From Trebonia sp963836195 (GTDB lineage Bacteria; Actinomycetota; Actinomycetes; Streptosporangiales; Streptosporangiaceae), in contig CAWIIX010000005.1 of NCBI GenBank assembly GCA_963836195.1, positions 310,001 to 374,000 of the forward strand: DNA of 64,000 nt, in the 5' to 3' direction. The position numbers were made by a program, and so were the translations under genes. The notes below the pieces were generated by a model. That model was not told the DNA's origin. It was given only the letters and a program-made list of their open reading frames with translations, and ran no database searches. Positions 25,794 through 34,869 of the stretch are shown one piece after another. Positions within the stretch are counted from its first letter, which is position 1. The number at the start of each line of letters is the position of its first letter.

Positions 25794-26702
25794 CTACCTG
25801 CGCCACCAGTAGCGCCCGTCGACGAGCTCCTCGAGCGCGCGCAGGCGATCGGCGACTATCCCGGCCCGCGGGCCGGGACGTTCGAGCCCGGACCGGAGGT
25901 CCGAGGCGAGGTGGGCCGCTTCGCGAACCTCGCACTGCGCGCGCAGGGTCTCCTGGGGGATCGCGGTCGCGCCGGCGATGACGTCGAGAACGATCTCCAC
26001 GTGCGGGCCGCTGAACCGGGCGAGGAAGAACCAGTCATCGGCCGGCTCGCCGAAGCGGGCCCACTCGAAGTCAAGCAGCGCGGTCACGGTTCCCTCGCGC
26101 GCCAGCCAGTTGCCCCAGTGGCAGTCGGCGTGAACCGGGACGACGGTCCGCGCGGCCAGCGGGGCGCGGTCCGCTATCGCGGTCAGGCCGTCGAGCAGGC
26201 GGCGGGGCACGGTTGCGTCCCGATTGACCGCGGCGAGGCTGTCAATCTCGGCCAGCAGCGCCGCCCGGCCGGCGAACCCGCCGTGGTCAAGGGGCTCCCG
26301 CAGCGTGCGCTCGGCCGAGCCGGAGGGCGTCCAGCCATGCAGCGCGCCCAGCCGCCGGACCGCGTCGGCCGCCAGCAGCTGCGCGGTCGCCCGGTCCACG
26401 CCGGGCAGGCCCATCCCGGGGGCGGCGCCCGGCGCGCGGGCGTAGCACGCGTAGTGAACCTCGCGCGTTCCCAGCCGGCCGAGTCCGCTGGCGAGCAGCG
26501 GGGCGGTAAGCCCGGCGGGCAGGTCGGCCGCGAGCGCGATCTCGCGGTCCAGCCGTGCGTGGGCGGTGACGTCGATGATCTTCACCACGACATCCGGGCC
26601 GACGTAGACCTGATGGGAGTCGCTGGCGACGGCGGCTAGCGGACCGGGGTCACGGGCCAGGGCCGCCGTCGCGATCTCGCGCACCAGCCGGGCCACCCGC
26701 AC
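25794..26702 (-). CDS. Aminoglycoside-phosphotransferase-family kinase
   Basis: The 302-residue protein has the APH/choline-kinase fold: nucleotide lysine in VVVKIID, catalytic loop VHADCHWGNWL (HxDxxxxN) and metal-binding LLDFEWARFGEPADDW. Substrates in this family include antibiotics, amino alcohols and sugars, and nothing here decides among them. The start is a GTG at 26702, which lies inside the 3' end of the upstream EamA-type permease gene (53-nt overlap), so the two may be co-transcribed and coupled. Resistance function should not be assumed. Confidence 0.8.
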   Translation of the reverse strand: MRVARLVREIATAALARDPGPLAAVASDSHQVYVGPDVVVKIIDVTAHARLDREIALAADLPAGLTAPLLASGLGRLGTREVHYACYARAPGAAPGMGLPGVDRATAQLLAADAVRRLGALHGWTPSGSAERTLREPLDHGGFAGRAALLAEIDSLAAVNRDATVPRRLLDGLTAIADRAPLAARTVVPVHADCHWGNWLAREGTVTALLDFEWARFGEPADDWFFLARFSGPHVEIVLDVIAGATAIPQETLRAQCEVREAAHLASDLRSGLERPGPRAGIVADRLRALEELVDGRYWWRR

Positions 26703-27732
26703 CCCATGACCCTAACCCTAGACGCAAGCGGGCTCGGGGCGGGAACCCGGGACGGGGAACCCCGGGACGGGGAACCCCGGGACGGGGAACCCCGGGACGG
26801 GGAACGTCGTGACGGGGAACGTCGTGACGGGAGACGTCGGGGCGGGAAACCCCGGAGGGCGCAACCTCTGGACGCGGAGCCTCGGGGTGGGGCGCGGCGT
26901 AGGCCAGGCGGGCGAGCGCGAGGCCGGTGACAACGACGGCTAGGCCGGCCGCGACCGCGCCCGCCACGCCGATGTCGGGCGTTTCGCCGAGCAGGCCGAC
27001 GCCGACGGCCACGCTGGCCACCGGGGTGACCGCGGCGATGATCGGCAGCGTGAGGATGGGCCGGCCGGTCTGGTAAGCGCTCTGTGTCAGCAGCACGTTG
27101 CCCGCACCGCAGACGGCCACCGCGTAGACGGTCCACGAGGTGGCGAGGGCGGCCACGCCGTGGCCCGCCGCGTGCGAGAACGCCATCGTCACGACCGCCG
27201 AGCAAGAGTCCGCGAGCCCGGCCGCCAGCGCCAGCAGGACCGCGCGGCGGCGTCCCGCCGCGCGCAGGCCGAGGACGGCGGCCGCCAGCGCGGTGCCTCC
27301 GGTGGCGGTCGCGGCCAGGGCCATCGCCGCGCCGTGGCCCGGCTGGGCCGCCAGGTGACCGTGACCAGGCGAGGTCAGGAGCAGGAACGCCGCGACCGAG
27401 GCGACCACCGTCAGCGCCGCCGCCCACGCGGCCCGGCCGAGCGGACGCCCCGACCAGATGCGGACGATGAGCACCGCGACGACGAACTCAGCCGACACCA
27501 GCATCTGCACGGTCGCCAGCGATCCTGACCGCAGCGCGACCGCGTGCGCCGCGAACCCGCCGATCTGGACCGCGATGCCGAGCAGCCACAGCGGCTGGCG
27601 GGCGAGCAGGAGCAGCAGCCGGGGGCGTCCGGCCGACGACTGCGGCGCCGCCGCCGCCTTCCGCTGCTCCATCGCGGCGCCGGCCCCGTAGAGGACGGCG
27701 GCGGTCAGCGCGGTCAGGATCATCACGATCAT
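26650..27732 (-). CDS. EamA/DMT-type membrane transporter with repetitive C-terminal tail
   Basis: About nine to ten hydrophobic helices are present from MIVMILTALTAAVLYGAG to AAGLAVVVTGLALARLAY, with the pattern of the drug/metabolite transporter superfamily. A tail of about 85 residues then contains pentapeptide repeats (V-P-R-P-G and variants), encoded by the 15-bp minisatellite at 26739-26860. The tail is unusual and could be a length-variable appendage. I chose the ATG at 27732; an upstream ATG at 27846 adds a hydrophilic stretch without support. The permease probably exports a metabolite; the overlapping kinase gene suggests a functional pair. Confidence 0.7.
   Translation of the reverse strand: MIVMILTALTAAVLYGAGAAMEQRKAAAAPQSSAGRPRLLLLLARQPLWLLGIAVQIGGFAAHAVALRSGSLATVQMLVSAEFVVAVLIVRIWSGRPLGRAAWAAALTVVASVAAFLLLTSPGHGHLAAQPGHGAAMALAATATGGTALAAAVLGLRAAGRRRAVLLALAAGLADSCSAVVTMAFSHAAGHGVAALATSWTVYAVAVCGAGNVLLTQSAYQTGRPILTLPIIAAVTPVASVAVGVGLLGETPDIGVAGAVAAGLAVVVTGLALARLAYAAPHPEAPRPEVAPSGVSRPDVSRHDVPRHDVPRPGVPRPGVPRPGVPRPGFPPRARLRLGLGSWGAGGPAGARDRDGGPGP
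26739..26860. repeat. 15-bp minisatellite, about eight units
   Basis: The unit GACGGGGAACCCCGG is repeated in phase, with the first four copies almost identical and later ones drifting (GACGGGGAACGTCGT). Because the unit is five codons, copy-number change keeps the frame of the transporter's tail. Confidence 0.85.
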
Positions 27733-27875
27733 GAGAACCACGCTAGAAGCGATGCATCGCGTCGGCCATCCGGAAGATCCCCCAATCAGGGGTGGGGTTA
27801 CCCCCCTCTCTCCCTGACGCGCGGGCCGCGGCTTCCTTATCGGCAACTTCGCAATCCGAGGCGTAATGTCCGGCT

Positions 27876-28406
27876 ATGGGTAACGCGAATCCCCCTGGGT
27901 GGCCCTATACGGCCCGCTACGGCTGGAACTGGCGGTCGGCCCGGGCGGTAGGCGGGGTGCTCGGCAGCCTCACCCTCCCGATGCCGCCCTGGTTCCGCGC
28001 GGTGGTGACGCGCTGCCTGCTGACGCGAATCGCGCTGCACGCCGACGCCGACGGCATCCGGGGAAGCGCCGGCCCGCCGCTCGCCGGCGTCATCGAGGTC
28101 ATCGGGTGGCGCCGCCTCGGGTGGCTGATCGGCGTGGCCGCCGCAGCCGCGGCGCTGGCCGCGGCGGTCGGCAACCTCGGCGTCAACGGCCACGCCCCGA
28201 TCGGCGTCGCCGTCAGCGCGCTGGCCCTGGTCGTGCTCGGCTGGCGGGCGGTGGCCGCCCGCCGCCGGCGGCGCCGCTCCGCGCATCCCGAGGCCTGGCT
28301 CGAGTCCGGCCGCGAGGACGCCGAGGGCTCGTGGCGGCGGAGGCTGCGCCGGGGCCGGCTCGCCGCCTGGACGCTGCGCGGGCTCGGGCGATCCACTGGA
28401 AGGTAA
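27876..28406 (+). CDS. Hypothetical membrane protein
   Basis: This 176-residue product is unrecognised. It has a Trp/Tyr-rich N terminus, a hydrophobic helix near residues 88-108 (WLIGVAAAAAALAAAVGNLG), a second near 112-132, and a strongly basic segment (RRRRRR) after it, which predicts a cytoplasmic C terminus. The start is ATG at 27876. The end overlaps the 52-nt element at 28389-28440, which precedes the hydrolase operon. Coding bias supports it moderately; the antisense frame is also open, so some doubt remains. Confidence 0.5.
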   Translation: MGNANPPGWPYTARYGWNWRSARAVGGVLGSLTLPMPPWFRAVVTRCLLTRIALHADADGIRGSAGPPLAGVIEVIGWRRLGWLIGVAAAAAALAAAVGNLGVNGHAPIGVAVSALALVVLGWRAVAARRRRRRSAHPEAWLESGREDAEGSWRRRLRRGRLAAWTLRGLGRSTGR

Positions 28407-28440
28407 CTGATTTTGCACTGCCGTCGGGTCTGCTGGGGAG
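28389..28440 (+). promoter_or_regulatory. 52-nt conserved upstream element, copy 1
   Basis: This block is identical at 48 of 52 positions to 34788-34839. Its core reads CACTGGAAGGTAACTG, with TGCACTGCCGTCGGGTCTGC further on. It ends about 50 nt before the hydrolase start. The other copy lies upstream of the alcohol dehydrogenase and next to the AraC regulator gene. A shared promoter/operator is the simplest explanation. Confidence 0.65.
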
Positions 28441-28491
28441 CAACAGAGCCGGACTGAGGAGCCGGCCCGTGCTTACCCAGGGAGCAGCGCG

Positions 28492-29322
28492 ATGCCACTC
28501 ATCTCCGTCGGAACCGAGAACTCCGGCCCCATCAACCTCTACTACGAGGACTACGGCAGCGGCGCGCCGGTGGTCCTCATCCACGGCTACCCGCTGAGCG
28601 GGCGGGCGTGGGACAAGCAGGTTCCCCCGATGCTGGCGGCCGGTCACCGGGTCATCACCTACGACCGCCGCGGCGCGGGCAAGTCCAGCCAGCCGGCCTC
28701 CGGCTACGACTGGGACACGTTCGCCGCCGACCTGAACGTGCTCATCGACACCCTCGGCCTGGAAGGCGTTTCGCTTGTCGGCCACTCGATGGGGACCGGC
28801 GAGGTCACCAGGTACCTCAGTAACTACGGATCGTCGAAGGTCAACCGGGCGGTCCTGATCGGGCCGATCCCGCCATACCTGTCGCAGGCGCCGGACAACC
28901 CCGACGGGGTGCCGGCCAACCTGTTCGACGGATTCCGCCAGTCGGCCGCGGCCGACGGGCCCGCCTGGCTGAAGGGGTTCCTCGACCTCTTCTACAACAT
29001 CGACCAGTTCCGCGGTAATCGCGTCAGCGACGAGGCCTACAACGCCAGCTTCAACGTGGCGGTCGGGATGTCCGCCATCGCCGTCGTCGAGTGCGTCACC
29101 ACCTGGCAGGCCGACTTCCGGGCGGACCTGCCCAAGATCGATGTCCCGGTGCTGGTCGTCCAGGGCGACGCCGACCGGGTGCTGCCGTTCGACAAGACCG
29201 GCAAGCGGCTGCCCGGCCTCATCGCCGACGTCGACCTCCAGGTCATCGAGGGCGGACCGCACGGCATCCCATGGACGCACGCCGACCAGGTCAACAAGGC
29301 CCTGCTCGACTTCCTGAGCTGA
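28492..29322 (+). CDS. Alpha/beta hydrolase (non-haem chloroperoxidase-like)
   Basis: The 276-residue enzyme has the nucleophile elbow GHSMG, the oxyanion region IHGYPLSGRAW, a late Asp in VVQGDADRVLP and His in GGPHGIPW, completing the triad. Sequence style matches the cofactor-free haloperoxidase/esterase group of actinomycetes. It is the first gene of a probable operon with an SDR and a VOC relic, suggesting turnover of a small aromatic or ester compound. The 52-nt element lies upstream, so an AraC-type regulator may control it. A perhydrolase activity is possible but unproven. Confidence 0.88.
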   Translation: MPLISVGTENSGPINLYYEDYGSGAPVVLIHGYPLSGRAWDKQVPPMLAAGHRVITYDRRGAGKSSQPASGYDWDTFAADLNVLIDTLGLEGVSLVGHSMGTGEVTRYLSNYGSSKVNRAVLIGPIPPYLSQAPDNPDGVPANLFDGFRQSAAADGPAWLKGFLDLFYNIDQFRGNRVSDEAYNASFNVAVGMSAIAVVECVTTWQADFRADLPKIDVPVLVVQGDADRVLPFDKTGKRLPGLIADVDLQVIEGGPHGIPWTHADQVNKALLDFLS

Positions 29323-29330
29323 CGGGACAC

Positions 29331-29366
29331 GAGCTGACCGAGAACACGAGCTGACCGAGAACACGA
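29331..29366 (+). repeat. Tandem duplication of 17-18 nt in the hydrolase-SDR spacer
   Basis: ACACGAGCTGACCGAGA occurs twice in direct succession and then begins a third time, between the stop of the hydrolase and the ribosome binding site (AAAGGAGG) of the SDR. It repeats the sequence around the stop codon, so it looks like a recent slippage duplication with no coding effect. Confidence 0.7.
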
Positions 29367-29382
29367 AAGGAGGCGCATCGAC

Positions 29383-30246
29383 ATGGCGACTCCAGCGCTC
29401 AGGAAGGTCCTCATCACCGGGGCCGGCACCGGCTTCGGGCATGAGGCCGCCATGCGCCTGGCGGAGAAGGGCTTCGACGTGATCGCCGCGGTGGAGATCT
29501 ACGCCCAGGTCCAGACGATGAAGCGGCAGGCGGCCGAGCGGGGAGTGACCCTGCGGGTGGAGAAGCTCGACGTCACCAACGACGGCGACCGCCGCAAGGC
29601 CCTCGACTGGGGGGTGGAGATCCTGGTCAACAACGCGGGCGTGGGCGAAGGCGGCGCCACCGTCGACATTCCCGCCGCCAACATCAGGCACCAGTTCGAG
29701 GTCAACGTCACCGGACCGCTGCTGCTCACCCAGCCGATCGCCAAGCAGATGGTCAAACGCGGGGCGGGCCGTATCGTGTGGGTCTCGTCGCGGGAGGGCC
29801 TGAACGTCAACCCGTTCACCGGCATCTACTCCGCGTCCAAGCACGCGGTCGAGGCGATCGCCGAGACCATGGCCGATGAGCTGCAGGAATACAACATCGA
29901 GGTCGCCACCGTCAATCCGGGGCCGTTCCTGACCGGCTTCAACGACCGCATGTTCCAGACCTGGGAGAGCTGGGAGGACGACCCCTCCCAGCGGCTCTTC
30001 GACTACGCCAAGCTGGCCTTCCCACGCGCGCAGTTCGATCCCGAGCCGGTCTACGCCACGCTGACGGCCGTCGCGGCGGGCGAGGTCGACAGCTATCGCA
30101 ACCTGGAGCCCAAGTCGATGCTCGCCGAGACCGAGCACCTCCAGCAGGTTCCCTGGCAGCGCAAGGTCACCGACGGCCTCGGGACCCGGCATCAGGCGAT
30201 CACGCACTCCTACGAGATGCAGCCGGAGACCCCGGTCGCCAGCTGA
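29383..30246 (+). CDS. SDR-family oxidoreductase
   Basis: The 287-residue protein has TGAGTGFG (residues about 12-19), NNAG near 84, catalytic Ser in VWVSSREG and the intact YSASK motif, so it should be an active NAD(P)-dependent dehydrogenase/reductase. AAAGGAGG precedes its ATG. It follows the hydrolase by 60 nt and precedes the VOC relic. The C-terminal 60 residues (ETEHLQQVPWQRK) are specific to a subgroup I cannot name. Substrate unknown. Confidence 0.88.
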   Translation: MATPALRKVLITGAGTGFGHEAAMRLAEKGFDVIAAVEIYAQVQTMKRQAAERGVTLRVEKLDVTNDGDRRKALDWGVEILVNNAGVGEGGATVDIPAANIRHQFEVNVTGPLLLTQPIAKQMVKRGAGRIVWVSSREGLNVNPFTGIYSASKHAVEAIAETMADELQEYNIEVATVNPGPFLTGFNDRMFQTWESWEDDPSQRLFDYAKLAFPRAQFDPEPVYATLTAVAAGEVDSYRNLEPKSMLAETEHLQQVPWQRKVTDGLGTRHQAITHSYEMQPETPVAS

Positions 30247-30300
30247 CCGTCCAACGGCGCCCCGCTCGCTTCCGCTCGGCCCGCTTTCTAGGGAGGAAAC

Positions 30301-30668
30301 ATGAGTACTCAGAACGGCCCGGTCATCACCGGGGTGCACCACGTCTGCCTGACCGTCACCGACATCGACGCGAGCATGAACTGGTATCAGCAGCTGTTCC
30401 AGGCCGGACGGTGGCCCGGGCGGCTGCCGCACTACGCCCGGGAGGAGACCGGGTTCGCGGAGATGCTCACACCGGCCTCGACCACATCTCGTTCCAGGTC
30501 GCCGACCGGGCGGCGCTCGAGGCCTGGATCGACCGGCTCGACGAGCTCAACATCGGCCACACCGGCATCCGCCGCCGGCCGAACGGGCCGTACGCCACCG
30601 TGGTGTTCCGCGACCCGGATAACAACCAGCTCGAGTTCGCGGCCCCGATGCCGACCGACGCGGGGTGA
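30301..30668 (+). pseudogene. VOC (glyoxalase/bleomycin resistance) protein with internal deletion and frameshift
   Basis: The N-terminal half (TGVHHVCLTVTDIDASMNWYQQLF) and the C-terminal half (TGLDHISFQVADRAALEAW, FRDPDNNQLEF) of a vicinal oxygen chelate protein are both clear but lie in different frames. About 25-30 residues normally between them, after FAEML, are missing. The His in the first half and the Glu in the last strand are present, but the product cannot form. It is the third gene of the hydrolase-SDR operon and has a GGAGG ribosome binding site. Confidence 0.7.
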
Positions 30669-30675
30669 CGGGCGC

Positions 30676-31040
30676 TCAGCGCCGCATCAGCGGGCCGCGC
30701 ACGATGTGCGCGCCCGCCGCCCGGTCGGCGGAGTCGAAGAAGTCCTCCCGGTAGATGCCGCGGGGGAACAGCTGCGCCTTCATCAGGGCCCGCATCGTGA
30801 CGCTGACGAAGCCCGGACTGCCGCAGACGTAGGCGACGTGCCCGGCCGCGCGCGGGTAATCGGCGGCCAGCAGGTCGGGCACCCGGCCGGTCCGGCCCTG
30901 CCACCGCCCGCGTGACAGAGCGGGCCGGTCGCCGAACCACCGGTGATCCCCTCCCGCAGGCAGGCGTCGAGCACGGTCTGGTCGCCCCGGCAGGCGACCC
31001 GCGAGCCGAGCGGCTCGACCGTCACCGTGTAGCCCGTCAT
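30676..31040 (-). pseudogene. Monooxygenase reductase relic (PrmB/ferredoxin-NAD reductase type)
   Basis: The start (GYTVTVEPLGSRVACRGDQTVLDACLREG, in part) matches the N terminus of 2Fe-2S plus FAD/NAD reductases of soluble di-iron monooxygenases. The end (HVAYVCGSPGF, MRALMKAQLFPRGIYREDFFDSA) matches the NAD-binding C terminus. The iron-sulfur cysteines and the FAD domain, more than 200 residues, are deleted, and the two ends are in different frames. The ATG overlaps the stop of the ORF upstream. The C-terminal part happens to be in frame with the AfsR-like gene. Confidence 0.65.
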
Positions 31041-33612
31041 TTCGCGGTGAAACGGAGCAGGGCCTTGTGGCCGATGCCGGCCGCCGCCAGGGACGTGCCC
31101 GGCGCCGGGTCGATCGGCTCGTCGAAGAGCCTCCAGCCGGTAATCGCGGCCGCGGCGATGCCCAGTTCCTTCCGTGCCGTGCCCTCCTGCCCCACCATCG
31201 CCGGATGAAGACCTGTCCGAAGATCGCGTAAAGATAGGCGTGCTCGGTGGTGTACCCGAGTTCCCGGTCGGCGGCTTGTGCCCGCTCCAGGTACCGGAGG
31301 CTGTCGGCGGGCCGGCGGAGATGGAGGCTGGCCTCGGCCAGACTTCTGAGCATGTGCCCCTGACCGGGCAGGTCGGCGTCCCGCCCGGCCGCCTCGAGCG
31401 CGATTCTCATCGTGTCCAGCCAGTCGTGGGAGTAGCCGCGCGACCGGTAGAAGGGCTGCATGGGCAGGGCCAGCTGCCAGGCCGGGATGCCAAAGTCGGG
31501 GTCGGTCGCCAGCGAGACCACCGCGTTGAGAACCCGTCGCTCCGAGATGAACCAGGACATGGCGGAGCGGTAGTCGGTGAACTGCTCCGGCGTCACCCCC
31601 GGCCGGGGCGGGCCCGGCGCGGCGAGCCGGCGATGCGGTTTCACCGCCAGCAGGGCGGCGTGGACCGAGTGCAGATAGTGATCGAGCAGCCGGGCGGGCG
31701 CGGTCTGCCGGTCGATCTCCAGGTCGGTACTCGCCAGCAGTTCGGCCGCGTAAGCGCGGATGAGGTCATGAAAGGAGTAGCGTCCGGGCCGGTCCTCGCT
31801 CAGCAGCGAGGTGTTGGCGAGCTCCGCCATCAGCCGATTCGCCTCATCGGGGGACGCGCCGAGCAGGCTGGCGCTGGCGGCGGCGGTGATGTCGGCCGCC
31901 GGGTGCAGCGACAGCAGCCGGAACAGGCGGCAGGCGCGCGGGCTGAGGTGATGGTACGACCACGAGAACACGGTTCGGGCGTCAGCGGCAACGCCTGCGG
32001 GGCCGAGCGCGTCGAGCCGGCTCTGGGTGCGCTGCAGCTCGGCCGAGATGGACGCGAGCGTGAAGCCGGGGTGGGCGGCCCGGGCGGACACGATGGCGAG
32101 GGCGAGCGGCAGCTGGCCGCACAGCCGGATGATTTCCTCCACCGCCTCCGGCTCGGCCGCGACCCGGTCGGCGCCCAGCCTGCGCTCGAGCGTTTCCCTG
32201 GCGGTGGAGACGGACGGCAGCTTCAGCGTGAGCAGCCGGGCTCCGTCGGTCATGGCCAGACCGGTCAGCGGATTCCGGCTGGTCGCGATCACCAGGCAGC
32301 CCTGGGCGCCCGGCAGCAGCGGGCGGACCTGCCGGACGTCGCGCGCGTTGTCGAGGACGACGAGAACGCGCTTCCCGGCCAGCACGCTTCGGTACATGCC
32401 CGCCCGGGCGTCGACTCCGTCGGGTATGTGCCCGGCCGGCACCCCGAGCGAGCAGAGCAGGGCGTACAGCGCGTCGGCGGGGGCGGTCGCGAAGCCGCTC
32501 GCATCGAATCCACGCAGATCCAGGTAGAGCTGGCCGTCTTGAAAATGCCCGGCCGCGCGGTGCGCCCAGTGAATGGCGAAGGTGGTCTTCCCGATCCCGG
32601 CCATCCCGTCGACGACGCAGATGCCGACGGTGGGACGGCCGTCGTCGCGGCCGAGCATGTGCTCCACCTGCGACAGCTCCGCCTCGCGGCCGGCGAACGA
32701 GGGCAGGTCGGCGGGCAGCTGAGCCGGCGCCACCAGAGGGGACGGGCAGCCGGGGAACGAGCGGCTCTCGGCCGGCTGACCGCCCGGCGGCAGCTCCTGC
32801 CGGAGCACGCTAGTGTGCGCGGCGCGCAGCTTCGGGCCGGGGTCGACCCCCAGCTCGGACTCCAGCCGCTCCCTGACCTTCTGGTAGTGCTCAAGCGCCA
32901 GCGCCTGCTGCCCGCTGGCGGCCAGCACCAGCATCAGGCGCGCCTGCAGCGACTCGTCCAGGGACTCGCCGGCCGCGAACTGCCGCAGCAGCGGCAGGAT
33001 TTGCTGGGGCTGGGCGCTGGCCAGCGCGACGTCGGCGGCGAGGCCGACGGCGGCGACGTACTCCTGATCGACGGTCGAGAAGTGCGCGCGGGTCCGGCCG
33101 CACAGATCCAGGCCCTCTCCGCACGCCCCGCGCCGCAGGCGGAGCGCTTCGGTCAGCAGCTTGAGCGCGCCCGCGGGCTGATTGGCGGCGTGCGCCGACG
33201 CCGCGTCCTGCACCAGATGGCGGAAGGAGATCAGGTCCGACGTGTCCGCGTCGGCGGCCAGCCGGTACGCGGTGCCGTGCCTGGTCAGCCACCGTCCGCC
33301 GGCCCTCGCGGGGAGATCCGGCTCGAGCGCGCGGCGGATAGCGCCGATGTGCTTGTGAATGACGTTGACGGCGCTGGCGGGCGGCTTCTCGTCCCAGAGC
33401 AGCTCGGTCAGGTCATCAATGCTGACGAGGTAATTGGCCCTTATCAAAAGCAACGCCAGAATTGCCCGCTGCTGATTCGAGCCCAGGTTCAGCTCAATCG
33501 GGCCCCGCCACGCACGGATCGGCCCGAGCATGCTGAACTGCACCTGGTCGGCGGGCAGGCGGGGCGCCGCCGGGTCTCCGGCGACGCGTACTTCCAGGTC
33601 AGCGACGCTCAT
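31037..33612 (-). CDS. AfsR/SARP-type regulator with NB-ARC and TPR, 3' end disrupted
   Basis: From the start at 33612 the order is a winged-helix Trans_reg_C domain (about residues 25-115), a BTAD helical domain (115-270), an NB-ARC ATPase with Walker A GMAGIGKTT (about 345) and RVLVVLDNARD as Walker B, then TPR-like repeats (about 640-800). Such proteins activate metabolite clusters after ATP-dependent switching. At about 31195 the TPR sequence stops making sense. One frame then continues for 53 codons to TGA at 31037; the original frame runs on through the reductase relic to 30676. The regulator therefore appears truncated or fused, with its last TPR region replaced by decayed DNA. The lower-strand neighbour is an AraC regulator. 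Confidence 0.75.
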
Positions 33613-33710
33613 GTAGCGACTGTTGCACAGGCTCGGGGCAAGATAAATGCCTCCGCGTAGCGGCTTCCTGCTGAGTTATTGCCCATTCCACTTGGCATAC
33701 CTGATTCCTG

Positions 33711-34709
33711 CTAAATGATATCGCGGTCCTGCTGAATCGAGGCGGTCTGGCCTGCCGCCGCATCGGTCGGGTCGTCGCGCTGGACGCGAAGCTCCCGGTG
33801 CAGCGCGTGCGCGTCGCCGTAGGTGCGCGGGGTGACGCCGAACCGGCCGCGAAACTCGCTGATGAAGTGCGACACGCTGCCGTACCCGACCTCCTGCGCG
33901 ACCCGGACGACGGTCAGCTGGCCGTCGATCAGCAGCTCCCGGGCCTTGTCGAGCCGTATCTCCTTGACGAACTGATAGGGCGACCGGCCGGTGATCTCCC
34001 GGAACAGGTGCGCGAACGCGGACGGGCTCAGGCTGACCTGCTCGGCCAGGTCGGCCACGGTGAGGGGCTCGGACAGGTGCGCGCGCACGTACTCGAGCAC
34101 GGCCGAGACCGGGTTGCTGACGGACTCCGCCGCGGCGATGGCCAGCAGCCGTGAGTACTGCTCGCGCTGCAGTACCCGGTACACCATCTCCCGCAGGTAC
34201 ATGGGCGCGAGCACCCGACGGTCGGCGCCGGTGTCGATCGATCGCAGGAAGCGCAGCACCGCCCCCGCCAGCTCCTGGTCGAGGGCCGACACGAAGCCAT
34301 TCGGCTCGGGCGGCTCCTCCCCGCCCGGCCGGCGGCGGAACGCCGTCGTGCGGCGCTCGATCATGTCGCTCGACACCTGGCGCACGACCGACGGGTCGAT
34401 CTGCAGGACGAACGACAGAAACGGCTCGGCCGGCGACGCCTGGAGGATCTCGGCCTGGAAGTGGAGGTGACTGTTGAGCACGAGGTAGTGGAACGGGTCG
34501 TACTCGTACGTCGCTCCGTCGGCGGTCACCGCCTTCCGCCCCTGGGCGACGATGCACAAGGACAGGGACTGGATCTCTTCCCAGGTCGGGCCCGTCGGCG
34601 CCGTGAACTTATAGATCGTCAGGCCGGGCCAGAGGCCGGTGTTCCCGCCCTCCCGGGTGGCCCGGCGAGAGAGCTCGGCGATCAGGCCGCCGGCGTGTGT
34701 GGTTGCCAT
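33711..34709 (-). CDS. AraC-family transcriptional regulator
   Basis: The 332-residue protein has an AraC_N-type sensor domain (about residues 25-190; LSLCIVAQGRKAV, HYLVLNSHLHFQAEI) and two helix-turn-helix motifs near the C terminus (TVADLAEQVSLSPSAFAHLF; VVRVAQEVGYGSVSHFISEF). The ATG at 34709 has GGAGG six bases upstream, so the ATG at 34730 is unlikely. It is divergent from the alcohol dehydrogenase. The 52-nt element at 34788-34839 lies between them and recurs before the hydrolase operon, so this protein is the best candidate to bind it. Confidence 0.88.
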   Translation of the reverse strand: MATTHAGGLIAELSRRATREGGNTGLWPGLTIYKFTAPTGPTWEEIQSLSLCIVAQGRKAVTADGATYEYDPFHYLVLNSHLHFQAEILQASPAEPFLSFVLQIDPSVVRQVSSDMIERRTTAFRRRPGGEEPPEPNGFVSALDQELAGAVLRFLRSIDTGADRRVLAPMYLREMVYRVLQREQYSRLLAIAAAESVSNPVSAVLEYVRAHLSEPLTVADLAEQVSLSPSAFAHLFREITGRSPYQFVKEIRLDKARELLIDGQLTVVRVAQEVGYGSVSHFISEFRGRFGVTPRTYGDAHALHRELRVQRDDPTDAAAGQTASIQQDRDII

Positions 34710-34787
34710 CCCATACCTCCGCGTGATCATGATCTCACCTCACGTTACCCTGGCGTTCTCGGGTGCTCGAAGTGGTCAGCCGCCAGT

Positions 34788-34839
34788 CGATTCACTGGAA
34801 GGTCACTGATTCTGCACTGCCGTCGGGTCTGCTGTGGAG
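34788..34839 (+). promoter_or_regulatory. 52-nt conserved upstream element, copy 2
   Basis: It differs from 28389-28440 at only four positions. It lies 30 nt before the dehydrogenase start and about 80 nt from the AraC gene start, so it can serve both. Such identity outside coding sequence, 6.4 kb apart, suggests a recent copy or strong selection. Confidence 0.65.
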
Positions 34840-34869
34840 GGACCCAGCGCCACGAGAGGGAGGAGCTTC

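Noticed and set aside
25794..26702. Antibiotic-resistance call for the phosphotransferase
   Set aside because: The APH fold is shared by many metabolic kinases and nothing in the neighbourhood points to a drug substrate.
28213..30432. Long minus-strand open frame opposite the hydrolase-SDR operon
   Set aside because: It is a shadow frame without domains. The plus strand has catalytic motifs and ribosome binding sites.
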